From Fremontodendron californicum (Eukaryota > Streptophyta > Magnoliopsida > Malvales > Malvaceae): a DNA stretch of 64,000 nucleotides. The stretch is from assembly GCA_030761205.1 (NCBI GenBank), contig JAULJL010000025.1:3520001-3584000 (forward strand), written 5' to 3'. Position numbers and translations under genes: made by a program. Positions 48,679 through 60,941 of the stretch are shown here, piece by piece (position 1 is the first letter of the stretch; each line of letters begins with the position of its first letter). Under the pieces are notes generated by a model. The model did not search any database and was not told the DNA's origin. It was given only the letters and a program-made list of their open reading frames with translations.

Positions 48679-49742
48679 TGATTCTTACCTAGCTTTGTTT
48701 ATTAATGTTAGAGTTTTATCAATGATTTGAGTGTTTAAATAAACTCTTTAAAGATAATTAATATATTATTTATAATAATATTTTTATATTAAATATTGTA
48801 ATTGACAATTAATTTGATGATTTAATTTTAAGGAAATGTTATGCAGTATAATATCCTTACAAACTATGACTTTTAAAATATTTGTTAACAAAATCTTTAA
48901 TGTTATCCACCTTCCAATAGTCTTTCTTTCAAATTAAACTGAAGTTCTCCTGCTAACTTTCAAACTGGGAATTCTTCTAGTCTTGAACCTGTGCCATTGA
49001 AAAGAATATAAAAGTACGATCCATATTGACCATTGTGTTGATCATCTATAGACATTCAACATATATCGATTATTATATTTAAAATAATATTATTATATTA
49101 AATAATAATATTAACAAACTTTAAAAAATATCCTATGCAAAACCCTTTAACCTAATTAATAGCAGCATAATTTTTATACTTATTATTCTTTCTCTTTCTC
49201 TCTGCACTGTGCAGAGATATCCGACCAATTATACTCATTATTTTTGTCATTATACAATGTCTACTGGCTTATAGTTTTTGTTCTCCTGTTAGGCACACCA
49301 GAAGGAACTTGGAAGCCAGCAACTATATATATCTTTTACCCGTTCTTCACTAGTACTGAACATATATATTAGTTGTAGGCTTTTTTTCCCTCAAACATGG
49401 CGAGTCACATTTCTTGGAAAGTGAGGATTGCAGACGTGAAGTTTGGATTTCTTTGTCTCCAAGATTGTGAATATCAGAAAAAGTTTGTTTATTACAAGTT
49501 GAGAGATTAAATATTTAATTCAACTTTCACTTTCACGGTGTGAGACTTGTTAGTATTATTATATTCATAATCTGTTAGAGACTTGGGTTGATTCCAACCC
49601 ATGCACTCCTTTCTTTATCTCAACTGGCTCTATTAATCTTTCTTGTTTAGACCCGATGCTACATTGGGTTCATATCACCATCGTTCCTTTGTGCAGTTTT
49701 TGGTGCAAACACCTGCTTCAATCACCATCAGCTGATTTTGGT
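47504..49742. other. Intergenic region with AT-rich MITE remnants
   Basis: No gene supported. A TA microsatellite is at 48646-48676. AT-rich remnants of the TTTTGCTAACGAGTG family lie at about 48706-48900 and 49040-49150. Confidence 0.5.
48706..48900. mobile_element. AT-rich MITE, TTTTGCTAACGAGTG family, copy 5 (degenerate)
   Basis: Left GATTTGAGTGTTTAAATAAA and ACTCTTTAAAGATAATTAAT resemble the family's left arm; right end TTTGTTAACAAAATC resembles its terminus. Confidence 0.4.
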
Positions 49743-50280
49743 TTAAGTATTTAGGAAATATTTGTACTGCATTTTAGTCTTTGTACTATAAAAGTGAGTA
49801 ATTTAATTCTTATATTACATTTGAAATTAGTGCAAAAAAGTAAAATTGGTAATAGTGTTAATGAAAAATCGTGACGTGGACATGTGAAATTGACAGAATA
49901 GATGATTTGGAAAAAAAAATGATGACATGTCAAATTTTTTTGTTCAGGTAGAATTTAGAGAGTGACAGAATAGATGACTTCGAAAAAAAATGATGTGTTT
50001 TTACGAGTAAGGGAGGGACTTGAGTAAAAAAATTTATATTTTTCTAAATTCCACTTGAGTAAAAAAATTTGACACGTCATCATTTTTTTCCAAGTCATAT
50101 TTTCTATCAGTTTCACATGTCCATGTCAGCATTTAGATGGGTTTCCATTAACACTGTTACCATTTTTACTTCTTTGTATAAATTTCAAACGTACAAGAAT
50201 TAAAGTACTCACTTCTATAGTACAGGGACTAAAATGTATTTTTAACTATAGTGCAATAACTATTTAAGTACTTTAACTAT
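49743..50280. mobile_element. Foldback element with about 180-bp inverted arms
   Basis: The left arm contains CATTTTAGTCTTTGTACTAT and, further in, GATGACATGTCAAATTTTTT. The right arm carries their inverses, AAAAAATTTGACACGTCATC and ATAGTACAGGGACTAAAATG. The loop is about 110 bp near 49946-50056. Flanks TGATTTTGGT (49733-49742) and TGATTTTTGGT (50281-50291) look like a 9-11-bp target duplication, suggesting a Mutator-type origin. No protein is encoded. Confidence 0.7.
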
Positions 50281-50291
50281 TGATTTTTGGT

Positions 50292-51920
50292 GCGAACATT
50301 ATTTGATACATTATTAATGGAGTTCAAAAATTTCATCAGTAGATTTAGCAGGATGATACATATTTTTGTAAAGTTTATTTAATAATATTTAAAAAAAATA
50401 ATATAACGAACAGAGCCTTGTCAATTTCTTAATCCCGTTTATGAAATTGAAAAACTCCACCAACAGGGTATAAAAAAAATAACCCTTATTTGTTTAATAT
50501 TTTGTAAATGCTGCTGCTTATTTTATAGAACTAAAATCTTGGACTGTTCATATAGTCTTGAAAGATCTTATTAAGTTTTTGGAATTTGGGCTACCAAATC
50601 CAATTAATAAAAACAGCTAAGCCCATATCATAATCTTTACTTCTCACCCCAAGCTTCGGCCTGTAGTTAAATTAAAATCCAATTTGGGCTAATACTCCAA
50701 TTTTTATTTGTTTTCCCGAATCCTTTGAAATTCTTATCTCCTCTAAAATAGGAAAAGAAAATGGAATTCCTAGAGAACACAAATGTTGAATTGCAAAAGG
50801 CTGGCCCAAAAATGAAAAGTCATTGGACTATTTTTTGGTCCGGTAACTAAGGAACTATTTTTTCTCTAATAGTAACAAAATGACTAAAATATTAAAAAAA
50901 AATTCATGAATTATTTTATTTTTAAGTAAGCTTTATATTTTTATTATATTCAAATAAATTTTTATATTTTGATTTGTAATTAAATAAGTTATTATTTCAA
51001 ATGAAGCATTAATTTATATTAAAAGTTTATTTAGATATAAAGTAAAGATTACAAATTTATTTGAGTACAAATTATGAATGATCGTACAAATACAATTAAT
51101 CGGTCTATTATTTAAAGAACTAATTCAGTTTCTCTTTTTGAATTAAGAAATATATTTTTTTAATGTTAAATTAATGTTTATACGAAGCAACAATTTAATC
51201 CACCCACCTATTTATTTTACACGGAGAGATTTTCATTTTTCCAACACAAACAATTTCAAAATAAGTAGTTTGACTAAATTATATCGTTAGTATTAAAAGA
51301 AATTGTGTTCATTAAATAACATTTTAATTAAAAAAATATTAATTAATGTCTAATAATACTGATTAAAATGATATTTACAAAAAAAAAAAAATATAATTAA
51401 TACATTATTTTTATTAAAATTTAATGAAATAATCCGTTAATGAGAGTCTTTTAATTATAACATTTTCTTATACCTTAATAAAGTAGTGATAAGGCGTGCC
51501 GTGAGCAAGATCTTTGGGTTGAAAACTAAAAGATAATGTGTCAATATCTAGAAAGATAAAAGATTTCTCTTTAATAAACTTGACAAAGTCCGACAGGAAA
51601 ATGAATATTATATTAAATAAAATAATTAAAGTATTATATAAAAAAATAATATTAATACATACAAATATATAAATATCTCAAAAAAAAAAAATTTAACATA
51701 TTAAAAAATATATAAATATATTATTCCTTAAATTTAATTACTACTCAAAAAATAACAAAGAATAGGACATGTTGGCAGCTGTATTTTTTAGTAGACGTCC
51801 TTGCTTACGCTTTTCACTTACTATTTATAGTAGAAACAAGGCACGTCTTTGGTATCCCTGGCGTCAATCTGTTGTTTGGTTCCTGAATGATGACAAAACT
51901 GAAACTGATGCTAAGAAAAG

Positions 51921-51962
<42 letters not shown>

Positions 51963-52037
51963 AAATACAATTTTGAGTTTCCTGAGTGAGGTCTTGCTTT
52001 TCCAGTCTCAACCTCAAAGCTGTCTTTACTCAAGCTT
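50292..52037. other. Intergenic region upstream of the nitronate monooxygenase-like gene
   Basis: AT-rich with no supported gene. A long AT microsatellite lies at 51923-51960. Confidence 0.5.
51923..51960. repeat. (AT)n microsatellite
   Basis: About 19 uninterrupted AT units, roughly 145 bp before the start codon of the downstream gene. Confidence 0.9.
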
Positions 52038-52038
52038 G

Positions 52039-52062
52039 GCCTATATATATTTATATATACAT
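52039..52062 (+). promoter_or_regulatory. TATA-rich core promoter of the nitronate monooxygenase-like gene
   Basis: TATATATATTTATATATACA lies 45-67 bp before the ATG at 52106, so any leader would be very short. A TATA box elsewhere in the upstream AT run is also possible. Confidence 0.4.
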
Positions 52063-52105
52063 ATACTTTCCCCGCCGATCAAATCAATCACAGTAGAATA
52101 GAGGG

Positions 52106-55100
52106 ATGGGGTGGAGAGGGATTCTGGGTTTTGAGTATGGAATAGTTCTAGCACCAATGGGACATGATATTGCTGGACCGGAGCTTGTAGCTGCTGTTGC
52201 TAACGCTGGTGGCCTTGGCCTTCTTAGAGCTCCTGATTGGGTATTAAATTCTAGTATCTCCTTCTTTATATGTTCATAGTTTGATCTTCCTTATAAATAC
52301 TACTTTTCTGTTGTCAAGTTTCACTAGAATTTACTTTTGATCTCATTGGACCACCTAGGTTTTGGTTTCTGAATTTCTGTTTTGTAATCAGTTAATTAAT
52401 GTATAAAGAGCAAAACTTTACTGTTTTGATGGTTGATCCAATATGGTCTTCAAATTACTAAGTCCAGGGTTCAAGATTGGCAATTCCTAACCAGTTAGTT
52501 GTATTTACTATTGGCTACTATTGTGCAACTTGTTTGACACAAGTAGATAAATTAAGGGTCTATTTCAGTTTGTTTTAGATTCCATAGTAGATGTTTTTAG
52601 TTCAGGGAAGGTCTTAGAAATGCTATTTTTTTTTTGTAATCCTGAAAAAAGTCAATGGGCTAGTCCTAGTTGTCACTATTTTAAAATCTAACTCTGTTTG
52701 AACTGTCAATGGACTGTTGATTTTCCCGTACTTTGGTGTGCCAGGAATCACCAGAATACCTAAAGGAGCTGATCAGGAAGACTCGAAAGCTAACTGACAA
52801 ACCCTTTGGGGTCGGTGTTCTTCTGCCATTTCCTCACAAGGAAAACATAAAGGCTATATTAGAAGAAAAGGTAGCAGTTTTGCAAATATGTTGGGGAGAA
52901 TGCTCAAAGGAGCTTGTACTAGAAGCCCATAATGCCGGGGTCAAGGTTGTTTTCCAAGTGAGTATCATGTTTCCCCTTTTGTTCCATAGGTAAACATGCT
53001 TATGTTTAGTAGCAAAAACGGCTATGTTGTTCCGACTCTTTATTTTTCTTGAAGTACATGAAAATTTTAGAAAAAATTGAACACACCCGTGTCGGACACA
53101 TACCCGTATCCGACACTCACATCCGAATCCGAATAACATAGGAAAATGGAGTTTCATTGGAAGGGGATGGGGGCAGTTTATAATTGGTTTGTTACAACAG
53201 ATAGGCTATATGTTATTATTGCTTTGTTTTATTTTTTTGGCCGAATATTATTGCTTTGTTTAGTATATTAACCTTAATTTGTTTTCTTTAATAAGAGCAG
53301 TTCCATTGGAAGGGGATGGGGCAGGGGAAAGCCTGGACTCAACCCCAGGACTTTATGCCACACTAGAATGGTTGGTTATTACCAGGTCATGGAGTGACTT
53401 TGCCTAATTAATGTGATCTTCTGAACACTTTCAGAATACTTTCATAATCATATTGCACTTTAGTTCACCAAGAACTTTTTCTTATGAGATATATAGTTGC
53501 CCTTATGTACATATATATATATATATATGAAGAAAATTAATACCGTTAGTTTTTGCCTTTTTGGGTCCTAGAGAGATATGTTGGGTAGAGATGAGGTTTT
53601 TTGGTTCCAGTAAGTAGCACTTACTAGGTTATGACATGCGAGAACAGTGGGGGAAAGTTCTGCAAAAGGTCTGTATTGGGGACAATAACATGCATTCATT
53701 TGTGAGCAATTATGTTGCTCCGACTCTTCCTTTTCCCTAAAATACCCATGTCCGACACCCATATTTGACACATTTTCGGACATGGATATGAAGGTATGAC
53801 CCTTTAAATACATGAAAAAAACTTAGAAGAAATTGAGCATACCCATATTGGACACATACCCGTATCTGACACTCACTGAATCTGAGAAACATAGGTGAAG
53901 AAAGTATAAGAACACTATTTAGAAGGTTCATGTTGACATCAATTTGTGTCCTTTTCAAACTGAAGATGAAGGGTAGGATGATATATTTAATCCCCTATTG
54001 TGCTCCCTCTTGGACTATCTCATGAGCAAAATGTAACTCCATTGAAGGTTGGGAGTGTTGAGGAAGCAAAAAAAGTAGTTAATGTGGGTGTAGATGCAAT
54101 CATCGTCCAAGGCCGTGAAGCAGGAGGGCATGTAATTGGACAGGTATGAGCATTTCTTGAGTTCTATTATATTGCAAGTTTGCAACTATATAATCAATAT
54201 CTTGGACCCTTCAATAACATTATACATTGAAAATTAGTAAGACTTTGATGCTTAACTACATCTCCATAAACTAACTTTTTTATGAGTTTTCTCAATCCTA
54301 TAAAACTTGTAAAAACTGAACAATTGGAAAAAAGTTAACTTCCCTGTCCTTGATGTTTTACTATTTTCAGGATGGTCTAATTTCATTGTTGCCACGAGTA
54401 GTTGATGCTGTTGCTGATCATGATGTTCCTGTAATTGCTGCTGGGGGCATTGTAGATGCTCGTGGTTATGTTGCTGCTTTGGCTCTTGGTGCTAATGGCA
54501 TTTGCATGGGCACTAGGTTAGAACCATCTTAATGTAAATTAAGAAGCTCTAACAGCTATGTTACTCGGACTCGGATGTGAGTGTCGGACACGGATATGTG
54601 TCCGACACGAGTATTTTCAATTTTTCTCAATATTTTCATGTATTTGGAGGGTCCTTGGAGCATTATATCCCCATACCCATGTCCGGATATGCATTGGACA
54701 CGGGTATCAGACACGGGTATTTCAAGAAAAATGAAGTCATAGCAACATAGTCTAACAGTATATTAAAAATTAGAAAAAAAGAAGCTCTAACAGTAATCTG
54801 GAGATTTGGCTGCATTCCGAGGCTGGTGGTGCTTTGATTTGATTACCTCATGCATATGAAATCATCTCATCCTTGTTTCATTGAATTTTATGGTGTTTTG
54901 CCTTTTCTGCATGTGTCAAAATCATTTGAACCTCCAGTTACTGTTCTGCAATCATTGAAAGCTATGATGATCCGACTCTTCATTTTTCTTGAAGTACCCG
55001 TGTCCATGCATATTCGGATATGGGTATGGGGATATGATCCTCTAAGGACCTTCCAAATGCATAGAAAAACTTTTAAAAAAATTGAAAATACCCGTGTCAG

Positions 55101-56172
55101 ACACATACCCGTGTCGGACACATACTCGTATCTCACACTCACACCCGAGTCCGAGTAATATGCTTAAGTCTTAGCCAATGGAATGGGATGATTTGGTAGT
55201 TTCTACTTTCTTGATAGATTTGTTCAGCCTTGCAGAAAATTCTGGACTTAGCGTTTAAACTTTGAAGCCATTTATAAAGCCTCTTAAGTCTGCTCGTCCT
55301 TAAGTATGAAACTTTTTGCAGGTTTCTTGCAACTCATGAAAGCTATGCTCACCCCACATACAAGAGGAAACTGATTGAACATGATAAAACTGAGTACACA
55401 GATGTCTTTGGCAGAGCAATCTGGCCTGGTGCACCACACCGTGTCCTGCTAACACCTTTCGTCTCTGATTGGAAATCCCTTCCTGCTCACGAAAATGAAA
55501 CGAATCAGCCCATCATCGGTCGATCAATAATACATGGCGTGGTGAGAAACTAATACTTTAAACCATTTTTGCTTTTCTTCCAAAAGTTGGAGACATTTTT
55601 TATCCTGGGTTAGAAGTCACATGTAAGCTGTAGCTTGTTTTCTTTTTTCAACAAAGAACTCTTGCTTGCTCAGTTTACTCCAAGAGAGGGTTTCTGCTTT
55701 CAATAAGTAAAGAAATATCATTGGAATGATACTTTTCTGTTACGTTGCTCCGACTCTTCATTTTTCTTGAAGTATCTGTGTCTGGTACTTGCGTCCGACG
55801 CATATCTAGACAAGGATATGGAGATATGATCTTCCAAAGATCCACCAAATACATAAAAAAAACTTTTAAAAAATTGAACATACTCATATTGGACACATAT
55901 CCGTATCCAACACTCTCATTCGAATCCGAGTAACATGAATTCTAAGCTTCTCTTGGTTTCATGATGTTCTTAAACAGGAAAAAGAAATTCAACGTTTTGC
56001 TGTTTCAGATCCAAATCCAACAACAACAGGTGAGATTGAAAGCATGGCGCTGTACGCAGGCCAAAGTGTAGGCCTCATCAAGGAAATTCTTCCTGCTGGA
56101 GAAGTGGTGAAGAGGCTGGTTGAAGGGGCTCAACTTCTGATCGAGCAAAGATTAAGTGGGGAATCAGTCTAA
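52106..56172 (+). CDS. Nitronate monooxygenase / 2-nitropropane dioxygenase-like flavoprotein, complete six-exon gene
   Basis: Exons are 52106-52240, 52745-52957, 54048-54143, 54371-54516, 55322-55541 and 55978-56172, all GT-AG and in phase, for 334 residues. The protein is a TIM-barrel FMN enzyme of the class that oxidises alkyl nitronates (toxic nitro acids such as 3-nitropropionate) to carbonyl compounds and nitrite. Visible features are the N-terminal APMGHDIAGPELVAAVANAG, the active-site block QGREAGGH (His144 in the catalytic His position), the FMN-phosphate motif VIAAGGIVDARG (169-180) and GANGICMGTRF (188-198). Length fits plant homologues such as At5g64250. No signal peptide is apparent, so it is probably cytosolic. 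Introns 2, 4 and 5 together contain five MITEs of one family; all exons are intact. The true plant substrate is not established. Confidence 0.93.
53022..53141. mobile_element. CTATGTT-type hAT MITE, copy C (intron 2)
   Basis: Begins CTATGTTGTTCCGACTC and ends CCGAATAACATAG. At 120 bp it lacks the middle part of the family, so it is an internal deletion. Flanks AAAAACGG and GAAAATGG agree at 6 of 8 bases. Confidence 0.85.
53710..53894. mobile_element. CTATGTT-type hAT MITE, copy D (intron 2)
   Basis: Begins TTATGTTGCTCCGACTC and ends TGAGAAACATAG. Flanks GTGAGCAA and GTGAAGAA agree at 6 of 8 bases. Confidence 0.85.
54556..54750. mobile_element. CTATGTT-type hAT MITE, copy E (intron 4, inverted)
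   Basis: Begins CTATGTTACTCGGACTCGG, which is the other copies' right end in reverse, and ends AGCAACATAG. Flanks TCTAACAG (54548-54555 and 54751-54758) are a perfect 8-bp duplication. This copy best defines the ends of the family. Confidence 0.92.
54962..55162. mobile_element. CTATGTT-type hAT MITE, copy F (intron 4)
   Basis: Begins CTATGATGATCCGACTC and ends GAGTCCGAGTAATATG. The target duplication is not recognisable. Confidence 0.8.
55740..55936. mobile_element. CTATGTT-type hAT MITE, copy G (intron 5)
   Basis: Begins TTACGTTGCTCCGACTC and ends CCGAGTAACATG, about 40 bp before exon 6. The target duplication is not recognisable. Confidence 0.8.
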
Positions 56173-57691
56173 ATTGTTGATTATGAACTGACATTGGCTC
56201 ATGTTTTATGTGAATTTTATATCTTGGTTGGTTGGTGAAGCTGTCACCGCATTTTAAAGTATCAATAACCTGAAAGAGACTTTACAGGAAATAAACCTTA
56301 TTACTATGATTTTATACGTCTCTTTTACGTTTTTTTTTATTTATTTGGGATGCTATCATATAAGCCGCAGAATCATCATATTGTGGTGCAACCGTTGTTG
56401 ACAGAGAGTCATCAGCCAGGATTGAATAGAGATAAAAGGGGAAATGTTGGATGGTTTTGTCGGAACTTAAATATAATATTTAGATTTTTTTTAAAATTTT
56501 AAGATAATTGATAATTCAACATAATATGATATCAGAGTTTTTGAGTTTGAATTTTGACAATCGTTTTTCCCTTTTAATAATATTTTTTTATTTAATGTTT
56601 TATTATTCATCGGATTATACGTTGTTGTGTTAATTTTTTTTTAACTTGCATTTTTTTTTTATACTTGAATTCACGTGCAAATTCATTAATTATTTATTCA
56701 GTTTGTACAAGAAAGATATGTTGAAATTTAAATATAATAGTTAGATATTTTACTATAAACTTTTAGGATAATTGGTAATCCGATTTAACAGGTTTCACGG
56801 TTAATTCAGCCCTGATTGCCGAAGTCATTGCTGTTAGAGAAGAAACTAGGAATATGGTAGGTGAATGGGATGAACCAAGTTATAATTAAACCACTTTGGT
56901 GATGTTATTTGCCAATTTACCAATTTTCTCCATTATCAATTTCGATTCGGTAAATATTTACAATAATACTTAAAAATATATTTGATAATTCTTGTATTCA
57001 TATTGTGCTTGTATATTTTTTCATGTCAGAATCGTATTTAAGATGTTTTATATTTACATAAATTTTTACGTGTTAATAATTTGTGTTAAATAAATTTTGA
57101 CATGTTAATATATTCGTATCATGTCTGTATTTTTTTCGTATCGTATAACATTTTAGTTTTTTTTTTTCTTATCATGTCAAATATTACTATATATACCTAA
57201 AAACATCTCCATTCTCCATCAACTGATTTTTTTGTTTTGTGTGTGTGTGTGTTCCCCAATTGAATATTACTGGTGAAACAGACAAATTAAAAGGTATTGA
57301 ATACCCATGTCCTTGTGCTGTTTCCGTAACTAAATATCAAGTTGTTAAGGTAGTAAATTCATATAGCTGTCTCGAAAGCTTGGTGCTGAAAGGCCTCTGC
57401 CTAGGTCACTAAGGTCGGAAATCTCTAAATTTAGGTCCGTTGAGTTTGTGTACATTTTTCTACTGAAGAATGGATAAAGCACACTCAAATTGACATTAGA
57501 CATTGATTGGCGGCCATGGTTAGTTAATGGTCAAGTGGCAGGGCGAGTTTGTAAACTTCCCCAATAAATCTTCAAAAGTTCGCTGTTTTCCATTCTTTGA
57601 ATCTTTGAAATGATTTTAAATAAAAGTCACAATGCAATCTTTATTTCCTTATTTTTTCCCTATAATCTATGTAGGTACACGATGAAATACA

Positions 57692-57727
<36 letters not shown>

Positions 57728-58554
57728 TATAGATATGAATTGACTTATGCTACTTTGAAGGTAAAGAAATCACAAAATTCTCTATATTTTATGTGTTAGT
57801 GAGCAGGAATGAAACTAAATCAAAAGTTAATTATGTGTTCTCGATCTCACCTGTACGGGGGGCAGGTCATTCTCCGACCGAGTACAAAGGTAAGGAATGT
57901 TACAACATGTTTGAAAGGTGGATCCATCTATATCCTTTCACTACCCTAGAAATCTAAATTACACAAAATTAGGAGGAAATTACAATCTTTGTACAATCTC
58001 AAAAAATAAGGAAATTAATTTCCTGAACCGTATTTTTTTGTTGTGTTTTAGATTAATTTTTTTTGTCCTGTTCAAAATTGCTCGACTTAACAAAGATGGA
58101 GTGAATTGAAAGTTTGATGAAAGAGATGAGAGCAAAAGTGAGTTTTGCCCTCTTGAAAATTTATCTTACGTCCAAACAAATGGGAAGATAATTTTTGGGT
58201 GTTTTTATTAAATTTTCAGTTGACCTGAAATTATTTTCCATTGGTCAAGCTCTTTTCCTCCTTTCAAACATGACAAAACACGAAAAAATATCTTTCAAAA
58301 CCCATTTTTATAGTTAGCAAACAGAGCCTAAGATAAGCAAGAAATGTAATGTATGTAAAATCCACATATAGGAACATATCTCAAAGTACACCAATAAATA
58401 GGCAATTAGCCAACTGCCATTTGAACATACAACAAATTAATAAAGCATCATAAAATGAAACAAAGACAAAAAAGGTACAGTCTTTATGTATAAAAAAGGA
58501 ACAAACGATACGAGTGACACCCAATGCTCTATCATGCAGCTTAAAAGGAACGTC
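56173..58554. other. Intergenic region between the nitronate monooxygenase-like gene and the Pro-rich gene
   Basis: No gene supported. It has the 3' flank of the upstream gene, an inverted copy of the AT-rich dispersed repeat at about 56990-57175, a short GT run near 57238-57252 and an AT microsatellite at 57695-57725. The part next to 58555 is probably the 3' untranslated region of the minus-strand gene. Confidence 0.5.
57695..57725. repeat. (AT)n microsatellite
   Basis: About 15 AT units followed by ATAGAT variants. Confidence 0.85.
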
Positions 58555-58878
58555 TCAAGGGCTGGTTTTTGCAGGTGGTGGGGAGAAGAATGGAATAGAT
58601 GGAATCGTACTTGGAAGTGTGGGGATTGAGGGAATGCTAGGCAGTGGAGGCAGGGCGCCAGGCTTGGGCAAAGCTGGTTGTGTCGTTGGCAATGTGGGAA
58701 TTGTTGGCTGAGGGAGATTTGGCAAAGATGGCAACGGTGGTAGTGTTGCTCTAGGCAAAGTTGGCATTGGAGGCAAAGGCGGCAACTGAAGAAGGTGACG
58801 AGCCGCCAGACCAACATTGATGCTCGAAAACGACAAAGCCATGAAGAAAGCCAAGATAAAGCTATTGAAAGAGGCCAT
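58555..58878 (-). CDS. Small secreted proline-rich protein (PELPK/leguminosin-like)
   Basis: An intronless frame of 107 residues. The N-terminus MASFNSFILAFFMALSFSSI is a clear signal peptide, with likely cleavage after INVGLA (about residue 26) before ARHLLQ. The mature part is almost wholly LPPLPxxPTLP-type repeats (LPSLPNLPQP, TIPTLPTT, IPSIPTLPST) without cysteines. This looks like the small cell-wall Pro-rich proteins annotated in plants as PELPK-like or leguminosin group. Proline hydroxylation is possible but not shown. Role unknown, probably wall structure or defence. The overlapping frame at 58437-58904 in another phase is a shadow of the repeats. Confidence 0.85.
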   Translation of the reverse strand: MASFNSFILAFFMALSFSSINVGLAARHLLQLPPLPPMPTLPRATLPPLPSLPNLPQPTIPTLPTTQPALPKPGALPPLPSIPSIPTLPSTIPSIPFFSPPPAKTSP

Positions 58879-58984
58879 GTTTGAATATATGAAGTAACAA
58901 TCAAGAGGTGATCTTTCTTCTAATAGAGGAAAGTAGGAGTTCTCATACGGTTTGAGTGAGGAAAAACAAAGGCCAGGTGTTGGG

Positions 58985-58992
58985 TTTATATA
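58985..58992 (-). promoter_or_regulatory. TATA box of the Pro-rich protein gene
   Basis: On the minus strand TATATAAA lies about 107 bp before the ATG at 58878, leaving a leader of about 75 bases. Confidence 0.75.
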
Positions 58993-60323
58993 ACCTGGAA
59001 TCAGTGGGCTTAACCTATCAGGTTGGTGAATATATGCACCAGTTTGGTTGGGAAAATGTAGATATCCCTTTTCAGCTTCTTGTTTTAGCTTACCTTCTCA
59101 ATAGGTCTTGCACTAAGGAATTGTCAAATATTATAGTTGAGGTTGGCCAAATATAGGCTGGACAAATGATTTAGGGTGGTAAGAATTTTTAGTTCTAATT
59201 TATAATTGGTGGTTATCTAACTCCATTAACCCAAACAAAATCAGCCATTAGCATTGTGCCGTCAGCAGTTGGAAAGTAATATCTTCCCCTTATCTATTTT
59301 TCATGTTTGGTTGTTATGGATCATGACTCGTCGTACTTTTAACTTTTCTTTATTCTTTTTGTAAGATAATCCTTTGGTTCAGCGGATGAAATGAGCTTTG
59401 CTTGATTAAACTAGTACCAAGCTGCTACAAGCAGAATATTAGGCTTCCCAGAGCTTAAAATGTGGCAACTCTGCTCCTGCTTACTGCTTTGGCTCTTAAA
59501 TGGTGGTATGAGCTCGAAGGAACTAAAATGCGTCCACGTGTCCTCCAAAGTTCTGGTCTGGACTATTGGATCATGTTGGATTGGGCATGAGTTTGATGAA
59601 TCTGATTGGACTTAACGATAGAAATAAAAAAAACAACAATTTTCACAACTTATATTCTGTCAATTGAATTAACTTAACCCCATGCCCAAAGTAAAACCTT
59701 TAAGACCATTTTTGCCATACCTGACATATATAGAACGTTTCTCATCATCTGACAAGGCCTGCACCACAGTGTTTTCCATCTTTATTCTACAAGTATCTTA
59801 AGCAAGCAATTAAACATCAAAGCCAATGCTCAACCAGGCATCAATAACCAATAACCCATGTTTGAAATCAGATTTCTACATCATAAAGATTCACTAATCT
59901 CCTTAAATTTCTGTTCAGCTCCTGGTTCCCTAAACCCACAATATATATTACTACAGAATTGAGCACATTATAACAAAGAAGTTTGCCTCAATATTGACAA
60001 AAATGTATGCCAAGAGAAACAGGGACAGACATAACAGAGGACAAAACAGTGAAAAATGTGGATTTCAACTACATGTTTGCGGTTGCTGATGAGAAGAATT
60101 TTCAATGCATCCCCTCAAATTGAACTCAAGAAATGAGGCATAGACCAGGAAAATCATATTTCAGATCAAGCATGTTTATATAATGATTAGAGATGGCACA
60201 TATAATAAACTTATATTTTACTTGTAATTAACTTAATTATAAATGCTAAGGGTGCATGTATCCTGACTCTAAAACAAAATATCACCAATAATATTCAAAG
60301 ATTGCGAGTCCCCAGATAACTAG
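58993..60323. other. Intergenic region upstream of the Pro-rich gene
   Basis: No gene supported. Less AT-rich than its surroundings. It contains the promoter of the Pro-rich gene and an ACGT-core CCACGTGTCC near 59534-59543. Confidence 0.5.
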
Positions 60324-60332
60324 TTATTCCTT

Positions 60333-60890
60333 GGGTAAATTTAAAAAAATATACTATCAATAATACAATAATTATTAAATGATATAATGAGTAAGAATTA
60401 TTTAAAAAAGAGAAATAAAAAATTATTAATAAAAATATTATAAAAACAAAATTACCCTTGATAAAAAAAACATTCTCTTCTCTTTTTCTATTTTTTTAAA
60501 TTTATTTTTAATTAAAAAATAATATTTTTTGAAAAAAATATTTTTTTTAATTTTAAAAAATCAATTTTTAAAATTTTAAAATTTTTTATTTACTTTTTTA
60601 ATTAAAAAATTTTAAAAAAATAAAATTAATATATATTTTTTTAAATTAAAAAAAAATATTTAAATATTTTATTTTTAAAATTTATTTTCAATTAAAATTT
60701 AAAAAAAAAATAATATTTCCTTAATGGAGGAGAAAAGAAAACTAGATTTTTTCATTAAAAGTAATTTTATCTTTAACAATATTTTTTATAATAATTTTTA
60801 ATTGTTAATTTCTGTTTTTCAAATAACTTTTATTCATTAAATTATTTAACAATTATGTACTTAATGAGAGCGTGTTTTTCATATTTACCC
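60333..60890. mobile_element. Foldback element 1 of the right-end cluster (Mutator-type)
   Basis: Ends GGGTAAAT and ATTTACCC are inverted, and homology of the arms runs inward for about 130 bp. Flanks TTATTCCTT (60324-60332 and 60891-60899) are a perfect 9-bp duplication, diagnostic of Mutator-like transposition. The centre is nearly pure A/T. Non-coding. Confidence 0.85.
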
Positions 60891-60941
60891 TTATTCCTTC
60901 CCTGGAAACAGCTTTCATAACATTGTGTTAATTTCAAAAAG

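Noticed and set aside
58437..58904. 155-codon Cys/Leu/His-rich frame overlapping the Pro-rich gene
   Set aside because: Out-of-frame reading of the Pro-rich repeats; the 107-residue frame has a proper signal peptide and family composition.
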